Part shown: positions 26,501 through 33,965 of the stretch, in pieces | Layout of the letters: every line of letters begins with the position of its first letter | Position numbering within the stretch: the first letter of the stretch is position 1 | NCBI GenBank assembly: GCA_020632665.1 | Contig: JACKFC010000005.1 | Span: 1-64,000 of the forward strand | From: Deltaproteobacteria bacterium | GTDB lineage: Bacteria > Myxococcota_A > UBA9042 | Direction: 5' to 3' | DNA length: 64,000 nucleotides | Program-made: the position numbers and the translations under genes | Notes under the pieces: generated by a model | Database searches by the model: none | Seen by the model: only the letters and a program-made list of their open reading frames with translations | Told to the model about the DNA's origin: nothing

Positions 26501-27275
26501 CGCTTCGACGCGCGCGGCCGAGCTGCGCGCCGGAGCCACGATCTGTGGCCAGGACGTTGCGTGGGGGCGCCTGCCGCAGACCGAGGCGCAGACGGTCGCG
26601 CAGACCCTCGCGAGCACCGGTGAGCCGGTCGATCTGGTCCGCGGCGGCGGCGCCGTCGAGTCCTTGGTGACCACGGCGATGCAGGGGCGGCGGATCATCC
26701 ACCTCGCGACGCACGGCTATTTCGCTCCGTCGAACGCCTGCGTCAGCGTCAACCTGGACGCCAAGCAGGTCGCGGCGGTGAAGGCGCAGACCATCGAATC
26801 GATGCACCGCGCGCCGCTCTACGACCCGCTGCGCCTCTCGGCGGTGATCCTCTCGGGCCGCAACGCCGCACGCGCCGCGCACGCGACGGCCGAGGCCGAC
26901 GGCACGCTGTCTGCGCGCGAGGTCGCTCGCCTGGACCTGCGCGCGGCCGAGTTGGTGGCGCTCTCCGCGTGTGAGACGGGCCTCGGCGAGAATGGCTCGG
27001 CAGACGGGGCGGTCGGCCTCTCGCGCTCGCTGCTGGTGGCCGGGGCCGGGAGCGTCGTCGCGTCGCTGTGGCAAGTGCCGTCGCTCGCGACCAACGAGTT
27101 GTTCAAGGAGTTCTACAGCGCCGCGCTCCGCCACAAGGGACACCTGAGCGGGCGGGACGTGGTCGACCTGATGCGGGACGCGCGGCTGAAGTCGATCGCG
27201 CGCTTCCGCAAGCAAGGGCTGAAGCAATCGGCGATGATGTGGGCAGCGTTCGTCCCGGTCGTCGCGCGGCCCTGA
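23577..27275 (+). CDS. secreted TPR-CHAT (caspase-like) protein
   Basis: A 1232-residue protein with a signal peptide (about 1-35, TPVAADPP). A short Cys-containing region (55-85: CHDVPDVDLEWCLSGC) comes next. About twelve TPR/kinesin-light-chain-like repeats occupy residues 130-650 (typical units: AATMWNNLGF-, TSYNNLGGHAV-, PAWNNYGVALV-type). A C-terminal CHAT domain (about 760-1232) follows. CHAT domains are caspase-fold peptidases related to separase, and the expected dyad is visible: His1046 in HLATHGYF and Cys1132 in LSACETGLGE. The later segment GSVVASLWQVPSLATNELFKEFY is also typical. TPR-CHAT proteins are usually cytosolic effectors; here the signal peptide argues for export, which is uncommon. 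A strong terminator lies directly upstream. Natural substrate unknown. Confidence 0.92.
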   Translation: MSPTRRHRSTAAAAPAAGVLVLGLAVLLATPVAADPPPQPVDRAAMLAKAPPAGKALCHDVPDVDLEWCLSGCTAWPATTACLMARRWGAMGIQVALYARKNGRTVPDVAKEAGMDPAQAELLRLYADWEAIVPVDWNGTGALQGQAKATFAQAQQLAKDGTAAYAARDHDKAKTLLMRSTELVAKAYGPKHVEVAKAMVRVAYPEMKLRNYAVARKVLQAALERFRAVMPEDHPAIADAMQVLGQVEHADLHFTEARKLFEGAIARRRKTHGESDPKLATMWNNLGFPCEELADFRCKREALEKSMAIREVTNGPESLELATELSNLGVFLSQLGELDRASAVLERARELRVRHNAPAEDRATSYNNLGGHAVSLGLYHDAQQLFEQALQIWDSDPKTDPLKRAVTAGQLGTSLIRMGSLQAGVVLIVKVLELRRAKLPAHHPDVQLSLATVGETLLELARGQLRGADRDREVAKAVGYLEDALEGTVKLRGADHPDSAMALLRVAGARPDQGKGELAPPLFEKAIAILEKHHGKEHPSLIPAWNNYGVALVALSRTQDALAAYRKALAIAEALLGLWHPNTLGIRTNMLNLRLQSGKPDAAAAAEVEALVGETVRAVEAAILSARSDLGLLFLAHQHRQARELALRLQAKGGDTKTAYGALLATTGLAQRAEVIWRGMMRLQPSASSDVWATLESYRDNARQRMAIEGGAGSLSLPASRRRAERKRLDAERSALAAKLDRALPQIVSAQRTLRPDLAQVCTRLRKDDSRLVHFASWTETTEDGKPRDHYGAWVVTGKGCTVRFVALGPARAVDDAIGKWRDSIGKATACFVKKRKAAFCKRDLAAMDGLGATIRDAVWAPVQGALGKPGRVWIVATEDIAALAFDALPGADGRYLAEDWTIGYLPHPAALAIGDAAAHEGKASGALVVGDLDYEQMPADSQKALASWERCDGDACRSLQAGDGAARLLADARGASTRAAELRAGATICGQDVAWGRLPQTEAQTVAQTLASTGEPVDLVRGGGAVESLVTTAMQGRRIIHLATHGYFAPSNACVSVNLDAKQVAAVKAQTIESMHRAPLYDPLRLSAVILSGRNAARAAHATAEADGTLSAREVARLDLRAAELVALSACETGLGENGSADGAVGLSRSLLVAGAGSVVASLWQVPSLATNELFKEFYSAALRHKGHLSGRDVVDLMRDARLKSIARFRKQGLKQSAMMWAAFVPVVARP

Positions 27276-27368
27276 ACCGTGCGACCTGAGCTACGCTTCA
27301 GATCGCGACGCCGCGTCGCGCGTCTGCGCTGACGCAGCGGGCCGAGGGGCCACGGAGGAGGAGAGGTG

Positions 27369-29273
27369 ATGCGAGCTCGGATCGAAGGCAATGGAATCAC
27401 GCGCGGCCCCGCCGCGACACGCGCGCTCGCCGCCGGATGCGCGCTCATCGGCCTGCTGGTCGCCACCGTCGCGGGCGCCGAAGAGCCGGCGAAGCGCTGC
27501 GGTGGTGAGGCGCCGACCAAGATCTGCGTCGCCTTCGAGCGTTCGCCCCGGCTGCCGACCGACGATCCGAAGACCAAGGCCGTCGTCGCGTTGTGGAAGC
27601 GGATCGAGGCGCCCTTCGCGGCCCTGACCGGCCGCGAGACCGGCCTGGTCGTCCTCGGTCCCGAAGGCCGCTACGGCGAGGGCAAAGACGCCCAGCCCTT
27701 CCCGCCGGCGGCCTATATCTGCCCCGGCGCGCCACCGGTCGTCTACGTGCCGTATACGCTCGTCGACTTGGTCCTGGTGCAGAAGAAATACCCCGTCGAC
27801 TTCATGGCCTTCGTCATTGGCCACGAGCTTGGTCACCGGGCCAACGACTTCAGCCTCGACGGCTGCCAGCTCGCCGCCTTCCAGCGTCCGGGCAAGGGTC
27901 GCTACGAGGAGGAGTTGGCCGACAAGCGCTCGGCCTTCTTCACCGCGATCGGCGGCTACTCGACCCGAAAGCTGGCGCAGGAGGACCTCGTCAGCCACTT
28001 CCTACAGGCGGAATTCGGCCTACGCAAATACCACACCGAGGGCCGGAAAAAGTCGGTGATGGAGGCGCTGACCCACTTCGACGCGCTCGAGAGCCTCTAC
28101 CAGACCTCGGTCGCGCTCGCCCTCTCCGGTGAGACCCAGGCCGCCGCGCGCCTGTTGAGCTGGGCGGAAGAGCTGATCCGCGGCAAGGGCGTGCCGCTGC
28201 CCGAGCTGCTGGTCGCCCGCGCCCTGGTCCTGATGATGAACGCCGCGCCGAACGCGCCGTGGCTGGAGAAGGCGAAGCTCCCGCTCGACGCCACGCACCT
28301 GCGCTGTGCCCCGATCTATGCCAGCCACACCGCGCTCTGGGACCAGCCCGACGCCGGCGCCGCCGTCCGCGGTGCCTCCGACGAGCGCGAGGCCGCGCGG
28401 CGCGCGCTGACCACCGCCCGCAAGCTCCTCGACGAGGCGGCCGAGATGGGCGCCAGCCCGCTGACCATCGCCGCCGGCCGGACCTGCGTCGCCTTCTACC
28501 TCGGCGAAGCCAACGTCGCCGTCGCGCAGCAGAAGGAGACGCTGAAGCTGGTGCCGAAGGGCGCTCCGCCGACCGTGGTCGGTGCCGTCGCGAGCAACGG
28601 CGCGCTGGTCGACTTCCTCGCCGCGGTCGAGAGCAAGCCGACGCCCGCGCTGACCGACGCCAAGGCCCTCGGCAAATGGGGCAAGCAGATCGGCAAGCTG
28701 GCGAAGAAGGTGCAGCCGAATGTCGCCCTCGCCGACCTGGTCAAGCGGCTGAAGGCGCTGCCGAAGCGGGACGAGAACCCAGCGCAGATGCGGCCAAAGC
28801 GCGGTTGCAAGCACAAATCGACCGCCGACGTGAAGAAGCTCGAGCTCCCTGCGGCGCAGGCCCCCGAGGCGCGCAAGCTGGGTGCCTGCCCGAAGGGCTG
28901 GAAGTTGGCGCATACGCTGCCGAGCCTGGAGGTCGCGACGCGCACCGGCTCGCCGACCGGCGTGACCACCTGCGTGCCCGCCGATGGTCGTGCCGGCGTG
29001 CGCTGGGTCGGCGTCGATATGCCCGGCGTGACGAGCCCGCCGCTGGACGAGCTGCAGGTTCGGATGCGGATCATCGAGTCGACCGCGATGGCGCTGCCGA
29101 TGCTCTCGATCTGGAGCTGCATGTGCGGCGACGCGATGCAGATGATGGGCTTGTCGGACGTCGGCGAGGAGGGCTACATGGTCGCGTGTGACGCCCTCGG
29201 CGTGGGCATGGGCGTGGTCTTCTCCGACCACCTCGGCACGGTCAAGCGCCTGGTCGTCATCGACAGCGAGTAG
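27369..29273 (+). CDS. exported HELGH zinc metalloprotease, M48-like
   Basis: A 634-residue protein with a signal peptide (about 1-37, TVAGAEE). The core zinc motif is His152-Glu-Leu-Gly-His156 in FVIGHELGHRAND. Thirty residues later YEEELADKRSAFF offers Glu182 as third ligand in an E-x-A-D context like that of M48 and other gluzincins. The active domain covers roughly residues 60-240. The remainder is helical (TPR-like; repeated hydrophobic ALALSGETQAAARLLSWAEEL units) and ends with a compact Cys-containing domain (CSCMCGDAM-like segment near 580). The start codon could also be the GTG three bases earlier; both lie behind GGAGGAGAG. It sits between the CHAT gene and a deaminase gene 5 bases downstream. 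Confidence 0.82.
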   Translation: MRARIEGNGITRGPAATRALAAGCALIGLLVATVAGAEEPAKRCGGEAPTKICVAFERSPRLPTDDPKTKAVVALWKRIEAPFAALTGRETGLVVLGPEGRYGEGKDAQPFPPAAYICPGAPPVVYVPYTLVDLVLVQKKYPVDFMAFVIGHELGHRANDFSLDGCQLAAFQRPGKGRYEEELADKRSAFFTAIGGYSTRKLAQEDLVSHFLQAEFGLRKYHTEGRKKSVMEALTHFDALESLYQTSVALALSGETQAAARLLSWAEELIRGKGVPLPELLVARALVLMMNAAPNAPWLEKAKLPLDATHLRCAPIYASHTALWDQPDAGAAVRGASDEREAARRALTTARKLLDEAAEMGASPLTIAAGRTCVAFYLGEANVAVAQQKETLKLVPKGAPPTVVGAVASNGALVDFLAAVESKPTPALTDAKALGKWGKQIGKLAKKVQPNVALADLVKRLKALPKRDENPAQMRPKRGCKHKSTADVKKLELPAAQAPEARKLGACPKGWKLAHTLPSLEVATRTGSPTGVTTCVPADGRAGVRWVGVDMPGVTSPPLDELQVRMRIIESTAMALPMLSIWSCMCGDAMQMMGLSDVGEEGYMVACDALGVGMGVVFSDHLGTVKRLVVIDSE

Positions 29274-29278
29274 CCGAC

Positions 29279-29770
29279 ATGAAGAGCAAGCACCTGCAGA
29301 TTCGGATCGAGCAATGCCTCGCGCTGTCGAAGGCGAGCAACTGCCCACGACGCAAATTCGGCGCGCTGCTGCTCGACCCGGAACGCAACGTCATCCTCAT
29401 GGACGGCTACAACGGCGGCCCGCGCGGCGGCGGGGCACTCTGCGGCGGCGCCGTCTGCCTGCGCGACGAGCAGGGCGTGCCATCCGGCACCCGCATGGAG
29501 ATCGGCTGCCACCACGCCGAGATGAACGTCGTCTGCAACGCCGCGGCCTCGGGCGTGGCGACGCGCGGCGCCTGGATCATCGTCACCGGCGAACCCTGCA
29601 TGATGTGCGCGAAGCTGATCCACCACGCCGGCATCCGCCGCGTCATCGTCGTCGACGGCGGCTATGGCGGCGCAAACGGCTGTGCGTACCTCGAGGATCA
29701 CGGCGTCGAGGTGCAGCGCGAGGCTGGACCGCGCGATCCGCGCAGCGCCTCCCAGCTCGGCGGCGGCTGA
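29279..29770 (+). CDS. dCMP deaminase-family zinc deaminase
   Basis: A 163-residue cytoplasmic enzyme of the cytidine/deoxycytidylate deaminase superfamily. Zinc and proton-shuttle residues are all present: His79-Ala-Glu81 (CHHAEMN) and Pro106-Cys107-x2-Cys110 (GEPCMMC). The N-terminal CPRRKFGALLLD and the YNGGPRGG loop, and a Cys-rich insert before HAE, match the dCMP deaminase/ComEB branch more than tRNA or riboflavin deaminases. The expected reaction is dCMP to dUMP for thymidylate supply. It follows the secreted metalloprotease gene by only 5 bases, an unlikely functional pairing that probably reflects packing. Nucleotide substrate is inferred from family. Confidence 0.88.
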   Translation: MKSKHLQIRIEQCLALSKASNCPRRKFGALLLDPERNVILMDGYNGGPRGGGALCGGAVCLRDEQGVPSGTRMEIGCHHAEMNVVCNAAASGVATRGAWIIVTGEPCMMCAKLIHHAGIRRVIVVDGGYGGANGCAYLEDHGVEVQREAGPRDPRSASQLGGG

Positions 29771-29789
29771 GGCTCGACCGCGCGCTCGG

Positions 29790-32246
29790 TTATTCGTAGC
29801 TGTAGAGGACCCAAGCGCGCACCGAGCTGCCGTTCGGGTCGTTGTAGACGTTGCCGAGCTCGTCGGTATCCGTGCAGCGGTGCCCGTCCCAATCGTTGTG
29901 ATAGGTCCACTGTAGGGTCAGGCCCTGGCCGACGTTGGCGACGTAGTTGACCGAGGCGTAGGTCAGGCCACGGGACGCTCCCTTTGCCGGCGTCGGCGAG
30001 AGCGCGTGGTTGCTGCCCGGGTTGGTCTGCCCGGCGTGCCAGGTGAAGTTGACGCCGCTGCCACTGAGCCGGAACTGGTTGGAGCCCGAACCGCCGTCGG
30101 AGTCGCCACAGATGCCGACCTTGGTGACGCGGATCTTCTTGCCCGCGATCGCCGGGATCGTGCCCATGGTCAGCGTCGGGCCCTGGCTGCTCGTCACCAC
30201 CTGGCTCAGAACCTGGAATTTCGGCAGGTTCTTCTTGCAGCTATTGTTGCAGGCGTCGTCGTCGACGTTGTTGCCGTCGTCGCATTCTTCGCCGGCGTCG
30301 AGCTCGTTGTCGCCGCACTTCGCCGCGCCCTTCCACTCGTGGCCGAGGTACTCGACGCGCAGCCAGGAGGAGCGCGCGAGCTTCTCTTTGGTCGTGTCGA
30401 CGACCGCGCCATACCAGCTCGTGCCGTTGTTGATGTAGAGCCGGACGTTGACGTAATCCTTCGCGTCGAGCCAGAGCACGCGCTCGAAGTGCAGCGAGTT
30501 GTTGCTGTTGCCGGAGTTGTAGTTGCGCCCCTCGAAGGCCACCTTGCCGTTCTTGTGGACCTCGTAATAGTGCTGGCCGCCGGCGCCCCAATTGTCGAAG
30601 CGGATCTTGTAGAAGCCGGCGATCTTGGCGGTGATCCGGCCCGTCGCGTTGCTGCTCGAGCCGCCCGACGCGCCCGACGCGACGTCGAGGTAGCGGCCGG
30701 CGGTGTTGTAGTCGGTGTGGTCGGTGCAGAAGTAGTTCCAGCCGGTGTTGCCGTTGACGCTGCAGCCGCCCTGCCAGAAGACCGGACGCGGCTGGGCCGC
30801 CACCCACGCGGCGCCGTTGCAGATCTCCAAGCCGCCGATCGGGTGCATCCGCAGCCGGCCGAGCAGGGTCGCGCTGCAGTCGGCGGTGGCGTTGCCGATC
30901 AGCAGGCCGTTGGCCGAGGCGATGCCGCCCTTGACCACGAGATCGCCGAGGACCTGGGCCTTCTTGTCGCTGATGGTGGTGACGGTGATGGTCCAATCGG
31001 CGAGCACGCCGTCGGTCTTCGCGTCGACTTGGCAGAGGTCCTTGTTGCCGGGCTTCTGCGGGATGCAGAACGAGGTGTCCTTCACCTTCAGCGTCCAGAG
31101 GCCCTTGGGGTTCTTGCCGATCCACGTCGTCAGGTCGCCGCTCTTGGGCTGCGTCGGCAGCGGGAAGGTCTTGTCGAAGGTCTTGGCGTCGACGTCACCG
31201 CACGGGTCGCAGAGCGTGTAGCCGACGGCCTTGTCGTCCGGCGGCAGCAGGACCATCGAGACCGCGGAGAGGTCGGTGTTGCCCACAACGACGCGGACCT
31301 TCAGGTCCTTGGCGACGCCGAGATCCGGCACGGTGATGGTGGAGACCGCGTCGGCGCCGGTATTGTCGGGGATCGCGACGGCCTTCTGGGCGCCGCTGAA
31401 GGCGTCTTCGAACTCGTTCGAGAGGACGCCGCCGGAGATCTCGTCGAGGCCATCGGAGGGCAGCGACCCCGCCGTGCTCTTGCAGAGGAGCTTGCCGGTG
31501 GCGTCGATGCCGACCACGACCTCGCCGGATTTGCACTGGCCCGAGGGCGCCGGGATGCCGGTGAGCTTGCTGCCGTCGCCGATGAACGCAGTCGCCGTCA
31601 CGGTCTTCGCGGCGAGGTCGCCGGAAAAGGTCGCGTTCTTCGCCTTCAGGCTATTGCCCCCGAGGTCGACGTCGCCGTCGAAGGTCAGCTCGGCGACGGA
31701 GACGCAGCCGGTGCAGGCGAGGTCCAGCGCGGGGCCGCCCTTGGTCGTGCTGCCGGCGTAGTTGAAGCCGAGCTTCGCCGCCGCGACCGATCCGTTCGCG
31801 ATCTGGTCGCCGCCGACGCAGCCGGTGCAAGAGAGCGCAGACGCGCTGCCGGCGTGCAGCGCCGAGACCACGCTGGCCAGGGGGAAAGGACCCAGCGCCG
31901 GCTCGTTCCCCACCACGACGCGGCCTTGCAGGCCCTTCTCGGCGAAGAGGGCGCCGCTGGTCGCCGCGGCGGCGAGCGAGCCGTCTTTGCCCAGCAGCCA
32001 GGAGAATCGGCCGGCCTTGACCGCGATCTGCTCCGGTCCTTCGGAGTAGAGGGTCTTGTCGGAGTCGGTCCCGTGCAGCGTGATGGTCAGCGCGTAGGTG
32101 CCGTCCGCGACCGGCCCGCCGCCGGCGCCGGTGAGAACACCCTCGATCAGCACATGCTGCGGCACGGCGGCCGACGCGGCGTGGGCCCCGAAGATGCCGA
32201 GTAGCAGTGCGATCGCCGAAGCGATGATGGTTCCGTGGCGGCTCAT
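29790..32246 (-). CDS. secreted multidomain protein: P-type, C1q-like and myxobacterial disulfide regions
   Basis: An 818-residue exported protein (signal about 1-26, AHAASA). Residues 27-110 form a domain starting VPQHVLIEGVLTGAGGGPV and ending in a GRFSWLLG strand, a common opening of secreted myxobacterial proteins. Two CTGC motifs follow (about 140 and 180). Residues 285-425 resemble a proprotein-convertase P domain (TITVPDLGVAKDLKVRVVVG ... GLWTLKVKD ... ADWTITVTT). Residues 530-635 resemble a C1q/TNF-like jelly roll (GRITAKIAGFYKIRFD ... NNSLHFERVLWLDAKDYVNV). Residues 644-671 are a myxobacterial disulfide repeat (CGDNELDAGEECDDGNN). A final beta domain completes it. No catalytic motif is seen; surface adhesion is likely. 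A paired palindrome lies upstream. Confidence 0.85.
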   Translation of the reverse strand: MSRHGTIIASAIALLLGIFGAHAASAAVPQHVLIEGVLTGAGGGPVADGTYALTITLHGTDSDKTLYSEGPEQIAVKAGRFSWLLGKDGSLAAAATSGALFAEKGLQGRVVVGNEPALGPFPLASVVSALHAGSASALSCTGCVGGDQIANGSVAAAKLGFNYAGSTTKGGPALDLACTGCVSVAELTFDGDVDLGGNSLKAKNATFSGDLAAKTVTATAFIGDGSKLTGIPAPSGQCKSGEVVVGIDATGKLLCKSTAGSLPSDGLDEISGGVLSNEFEDAFSGAQKAVAIPDNTGADAVSTITVPDLGVAKDLKVRVVVGNTDLSAVSMVLLPPDDKAVGYTLCDPCGDVDAKTFDKTFPLPTQPKSGDLTTWIGKNPKGLWTLKVKDTSFCIPQKPGNKDLCQVDAKTDGVLADWTITVTTISDKKAQVLGDLVVKGGIASANGLLIGNATADCSATLLGRLRMHPIGGLEICNGAAWVAAQPRPVFWQGGCSVNGNTGWNYFCTDHTDYNTAGRYLDVASGASGGSSSNATGRITAKIAGFYKIRFDNWGAGGQHYYEVHKNGKVAFEGRNYNSGNSNNSLHFERVLWLDAKDYVNVRLYINNGTSWYGAVVDTTKEKLARSSWLRVEYLGHEWKGAAKCGDNELDAGEECDDGNNVDDDACNNSCKKNLPKFQVLSQVVTSSQGPTLTMGTIPAIAGKKIRVTKVGICGDSDGGSGSNQFRLSGSGVNFTWHAGQTNPGSNHALSPTPAKGASRGLTYASVNYVANVGQGLTLQWTYHNDWDGHRCTDTDELGNVYNDPNGSSVRAWVLYSYE

Positions 32247-32293
32247 ACGCGACTCCTGGGCGTAGGGATCTCCCGATTGCCCTGGGAGTGTGC

Positions 32294-32312
32294 CGAATTC
32301 GACTCGAATTCG
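32294..32312. promoter_or_regulatory. twin CGAATTCG palindromes, possible operator
   Basis: The 8-bp palindrome CGAATTCG occurs twice (32294-32301 and 32305-32312), separated by ACT, giving an 11-bp centre-to-centre spacing of one helical turn. It stands 48-66 bases upstream of the secreted multidomain protein gene and 24 bases past the end of the kinase gene. Such AT-containing palindromes are rare in this GC-rich DNA. Binding by a dimeric or tetrameric repressor is an inference. Confidence 0.4.
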
Positions 32313-32335
32313 AAAGCGAACCGGTCCGCGTGCCG

Positions 32336-32899
32336 CTATTCGCCAGCCAGCTCGGGGAAGAGGGTGGCCAGCGCCGCCTCCAGCGCTTCGGGCGCGTCGT
32401 CGTTGTCAATCGCCAGATCGGCCATCGCCGCGGTCGCCACCAGGCGCTGCGCCGCGACGTCGGAGGAGTTGAGTTCGGCCTCTTCTTGCCGCACGAATTC
32501 CTCGAAGGACGCGGCATCGCCGGCGCGGTTGCGGGCGCGGATCCGCTCGTAGCGCGTGCGACGCTCGGCGCGGACCTCGAGCAAGCGGAAGCCCGGGTTG
32601 GTCCGCAGCACCTCGACCTCCGCCGGGTTGCGCACGCTGTCGACGATCGCGCCCGGCCCGCCGTCGGCCTCCTCGGCGATGCGCTGCAGCACCAATTGCG
32701 CCAGCACCCCCGGCCCGCCTTCTTCGCGCAGCCGACGGCCACCGGCGATCAGGTTGTCTCGCGTCGGCTGCAGCCCGCGGCGCCGCAGATCGGCGCGGAG
32801 CTCGTCCGAGAGCGAGGTGTAGCGCAGGCCGCGGGCCTGCAGCCATTCCGCGACGGTGCCCTTGCCGGCGCCGTTGCGCCCGGTCAGACCGATGATCAT
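32336..32899 (-). CDS. small P-loop kinase, dephospho-CoA/nucleotide kinase-like
   Basis: A 187-residue cytoplasmic protein with a P-loop at the extreme N-terminus (IGLTGRNGAGKGT, residues 3-15). The segments YTSLSDELRADLR and VDSVRNPAEVEVLR are in the places where dephospho-CoA kinases and deoxynucleotide or adenylate kinases bind their acceptor. A basic LID region (RRTRYERIRARNRAGD) follows. The layout resembles the P-loop proteins called dephospho-CoA kinase-like or AAA_18, but the acceptor cannot be told. The start ATG overlaps the stop of ygfZ (ATGA), showing co-translation. It is the last gene of the IPT-ygfZ unit. Confidence 0.82.
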   Translation of the reverse strand: MIIGLTGRNGAGKGTVAEWLQARGLRYTSLSDELRADLRRRGLQPTRDNLIAGGRRLREEGGPGVLAQLVLQRIAEEADGGPGAIVDSVRNPAEVEVLRTNPGFRLLEVRAERRTRYERIRARNRAGDAASFEEFVRQEEAELNSSDVAAQRLVATAAMADLAIDNDDAPEALEAALATLFPELAGE

Positions 32900-33948
32900 G
32901 TCGCCAAGACCCCCTGCCGCGTCGTCCCGATGACGCGCAGCGCTACGGTGGTGCCTGTATCTGCGTCCGCGTTCGCCGCCGTCAACCTCGTGCCCGGCGC
33001 GGCGGCCTTGCGCGAGACCATCGCCAAGCCGAGTGCGCCCTCCGGCAGGACGACGCCGCTGCCGGTATGACCCGCGCGGCGGCCGGCCTCGTCGCGCAGC
33101 AGCGTGCCCGCCGGCGGCGGAGTGGCGCCGTCTTCCGGCACGACCCAACACAGATGCCGGCGCAGCTGGCCGCGCCAGGCCTGCATCGCCAGCGCCTCCT
33201 GGCCGAGGTAGCAGCCCTTCTCCAGCGAGACGCCGTCGCCGAGCCCCGCTTCCCACGGCGTCGAGCCTTCGGGGACGTCCACGGGCAGGCGGGGGTCGCC
33301 GCGGAGCACGCGGATCGCCTCGCCGGCGGCGAAGCAGCCGACCTGTGCGCCCGCGCCGAGCAGGGGGCCGACCAGCGCCGGCACGGCGTCGCGCGGCAGG
33401 CTGATGCGCAGGCCACCGGCGACCTGCGGAAAGCCTGCGTCCGGCTCCGGATGCGCGCTCGGCGGCTGCAGCGTCGTCACCTTGGCCGCGTGCTCGCCGA
33501 CGTCGGCCGCGACCCAGGTTCCGGCTTGCTCCGGTATCGGCAGCCCAGCGGCGCGGGCGATCTCCGTCGCGGCAGGGCCGATCAGATCGACGGCTGCGAG
33601 CGACTCGTCGATGGCGATCTGGACCCGCTCGGCGACCCGATGCCCGAGCAGGCGGTCGACCAGGGCCTGCGCTTGCGGACGGCCGGTCCAGAGCAGGACC
33701 TCGTCGGCATCGGTCAGCACGTCCGCCACGGCGTGCAGGCGACCCTGCGCGTCGGTGGAGGTGACGGCGAAGCTGCGTCCCGCCTCGACCGGGTCGAAGG
33801 GTGCCGTCAGCAACGCGTGCAAGAAGCGTCGGTGGTGCTTGCCGCTGGCGCGGATGGCGAGCAGGTCGTCGCGGCCGAAGATCGCCGCGCCCTGCAGCGC
33901 GACCGACAAGGCCGCCTGATCGCGGGGCGAGAGCTCGCGGTAGGACAT
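32896..33948 (-). CDS. ygfZ: YgfZ/GcvT-like folate-binding Fe-S protein
   Basis: A 350-residue protein related to the T protein of glycine cleavage. The diagnostic YgfZ motif KGCYLGQE is present near residue 243, with the reactive Cys; this motif separates YgfZ from true aminomethyltransferases. Family members use tetrahydrofolate to help build or repair some Fe-S clusters, such as that of MiaB. Other features are an N-terminal GRDDLLAIRASGKHHRRFLHAL segment and a C-terminal beta-barrel (HLCWVVPEDG onwards). The start at 33948 has GGAG 6 bases upstream. It lies 17 bases after the giant lipoprotein gene and overlaps the kinase gene by 4 bases. Confidence 0.92.
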   Translation of the reverse strand: MSYRELSPRDQAALSVALQGAAIFGRDDLLAIRASGKHHRRFLHALLTAPFDPVEAGRSFAVTSTDAQGRLHAVADVLTDADEVLLWTGRPQAQALVDRLLGHRVAERVQIAIDESLAAVDLIGPAATEIARAAGLPIPEQAGTWVAADVGEHAAKVTTLQPPSAHPEPDAGFPQVAGGLRISLPRDAVPALVGPLLGAGAQVGCFAAGEAIRVLRGDPRLPVDVPEGSTPWEAGLGDGVSLEKGCYLGQEALAMQAWRGQLRRHLCWVVPEDGATPPPAGTLLRDEAGRRAGHTGSGVVLPEGALGLAMVSRKAAAPGTRLTAANADADTGTTVALRVIGTTRQGVLAT

Positions 33949-33965
33949 CGTGGCTCCGTGTTGGT

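Noticed and set aside
30006..32204. A 732-residue forward frame opposite the secreted multidomain protein
   Set aside because: Ala/Val/Gly/Arg-rich antisense of a gene with P-type, C1q-like and disulfide repeats.
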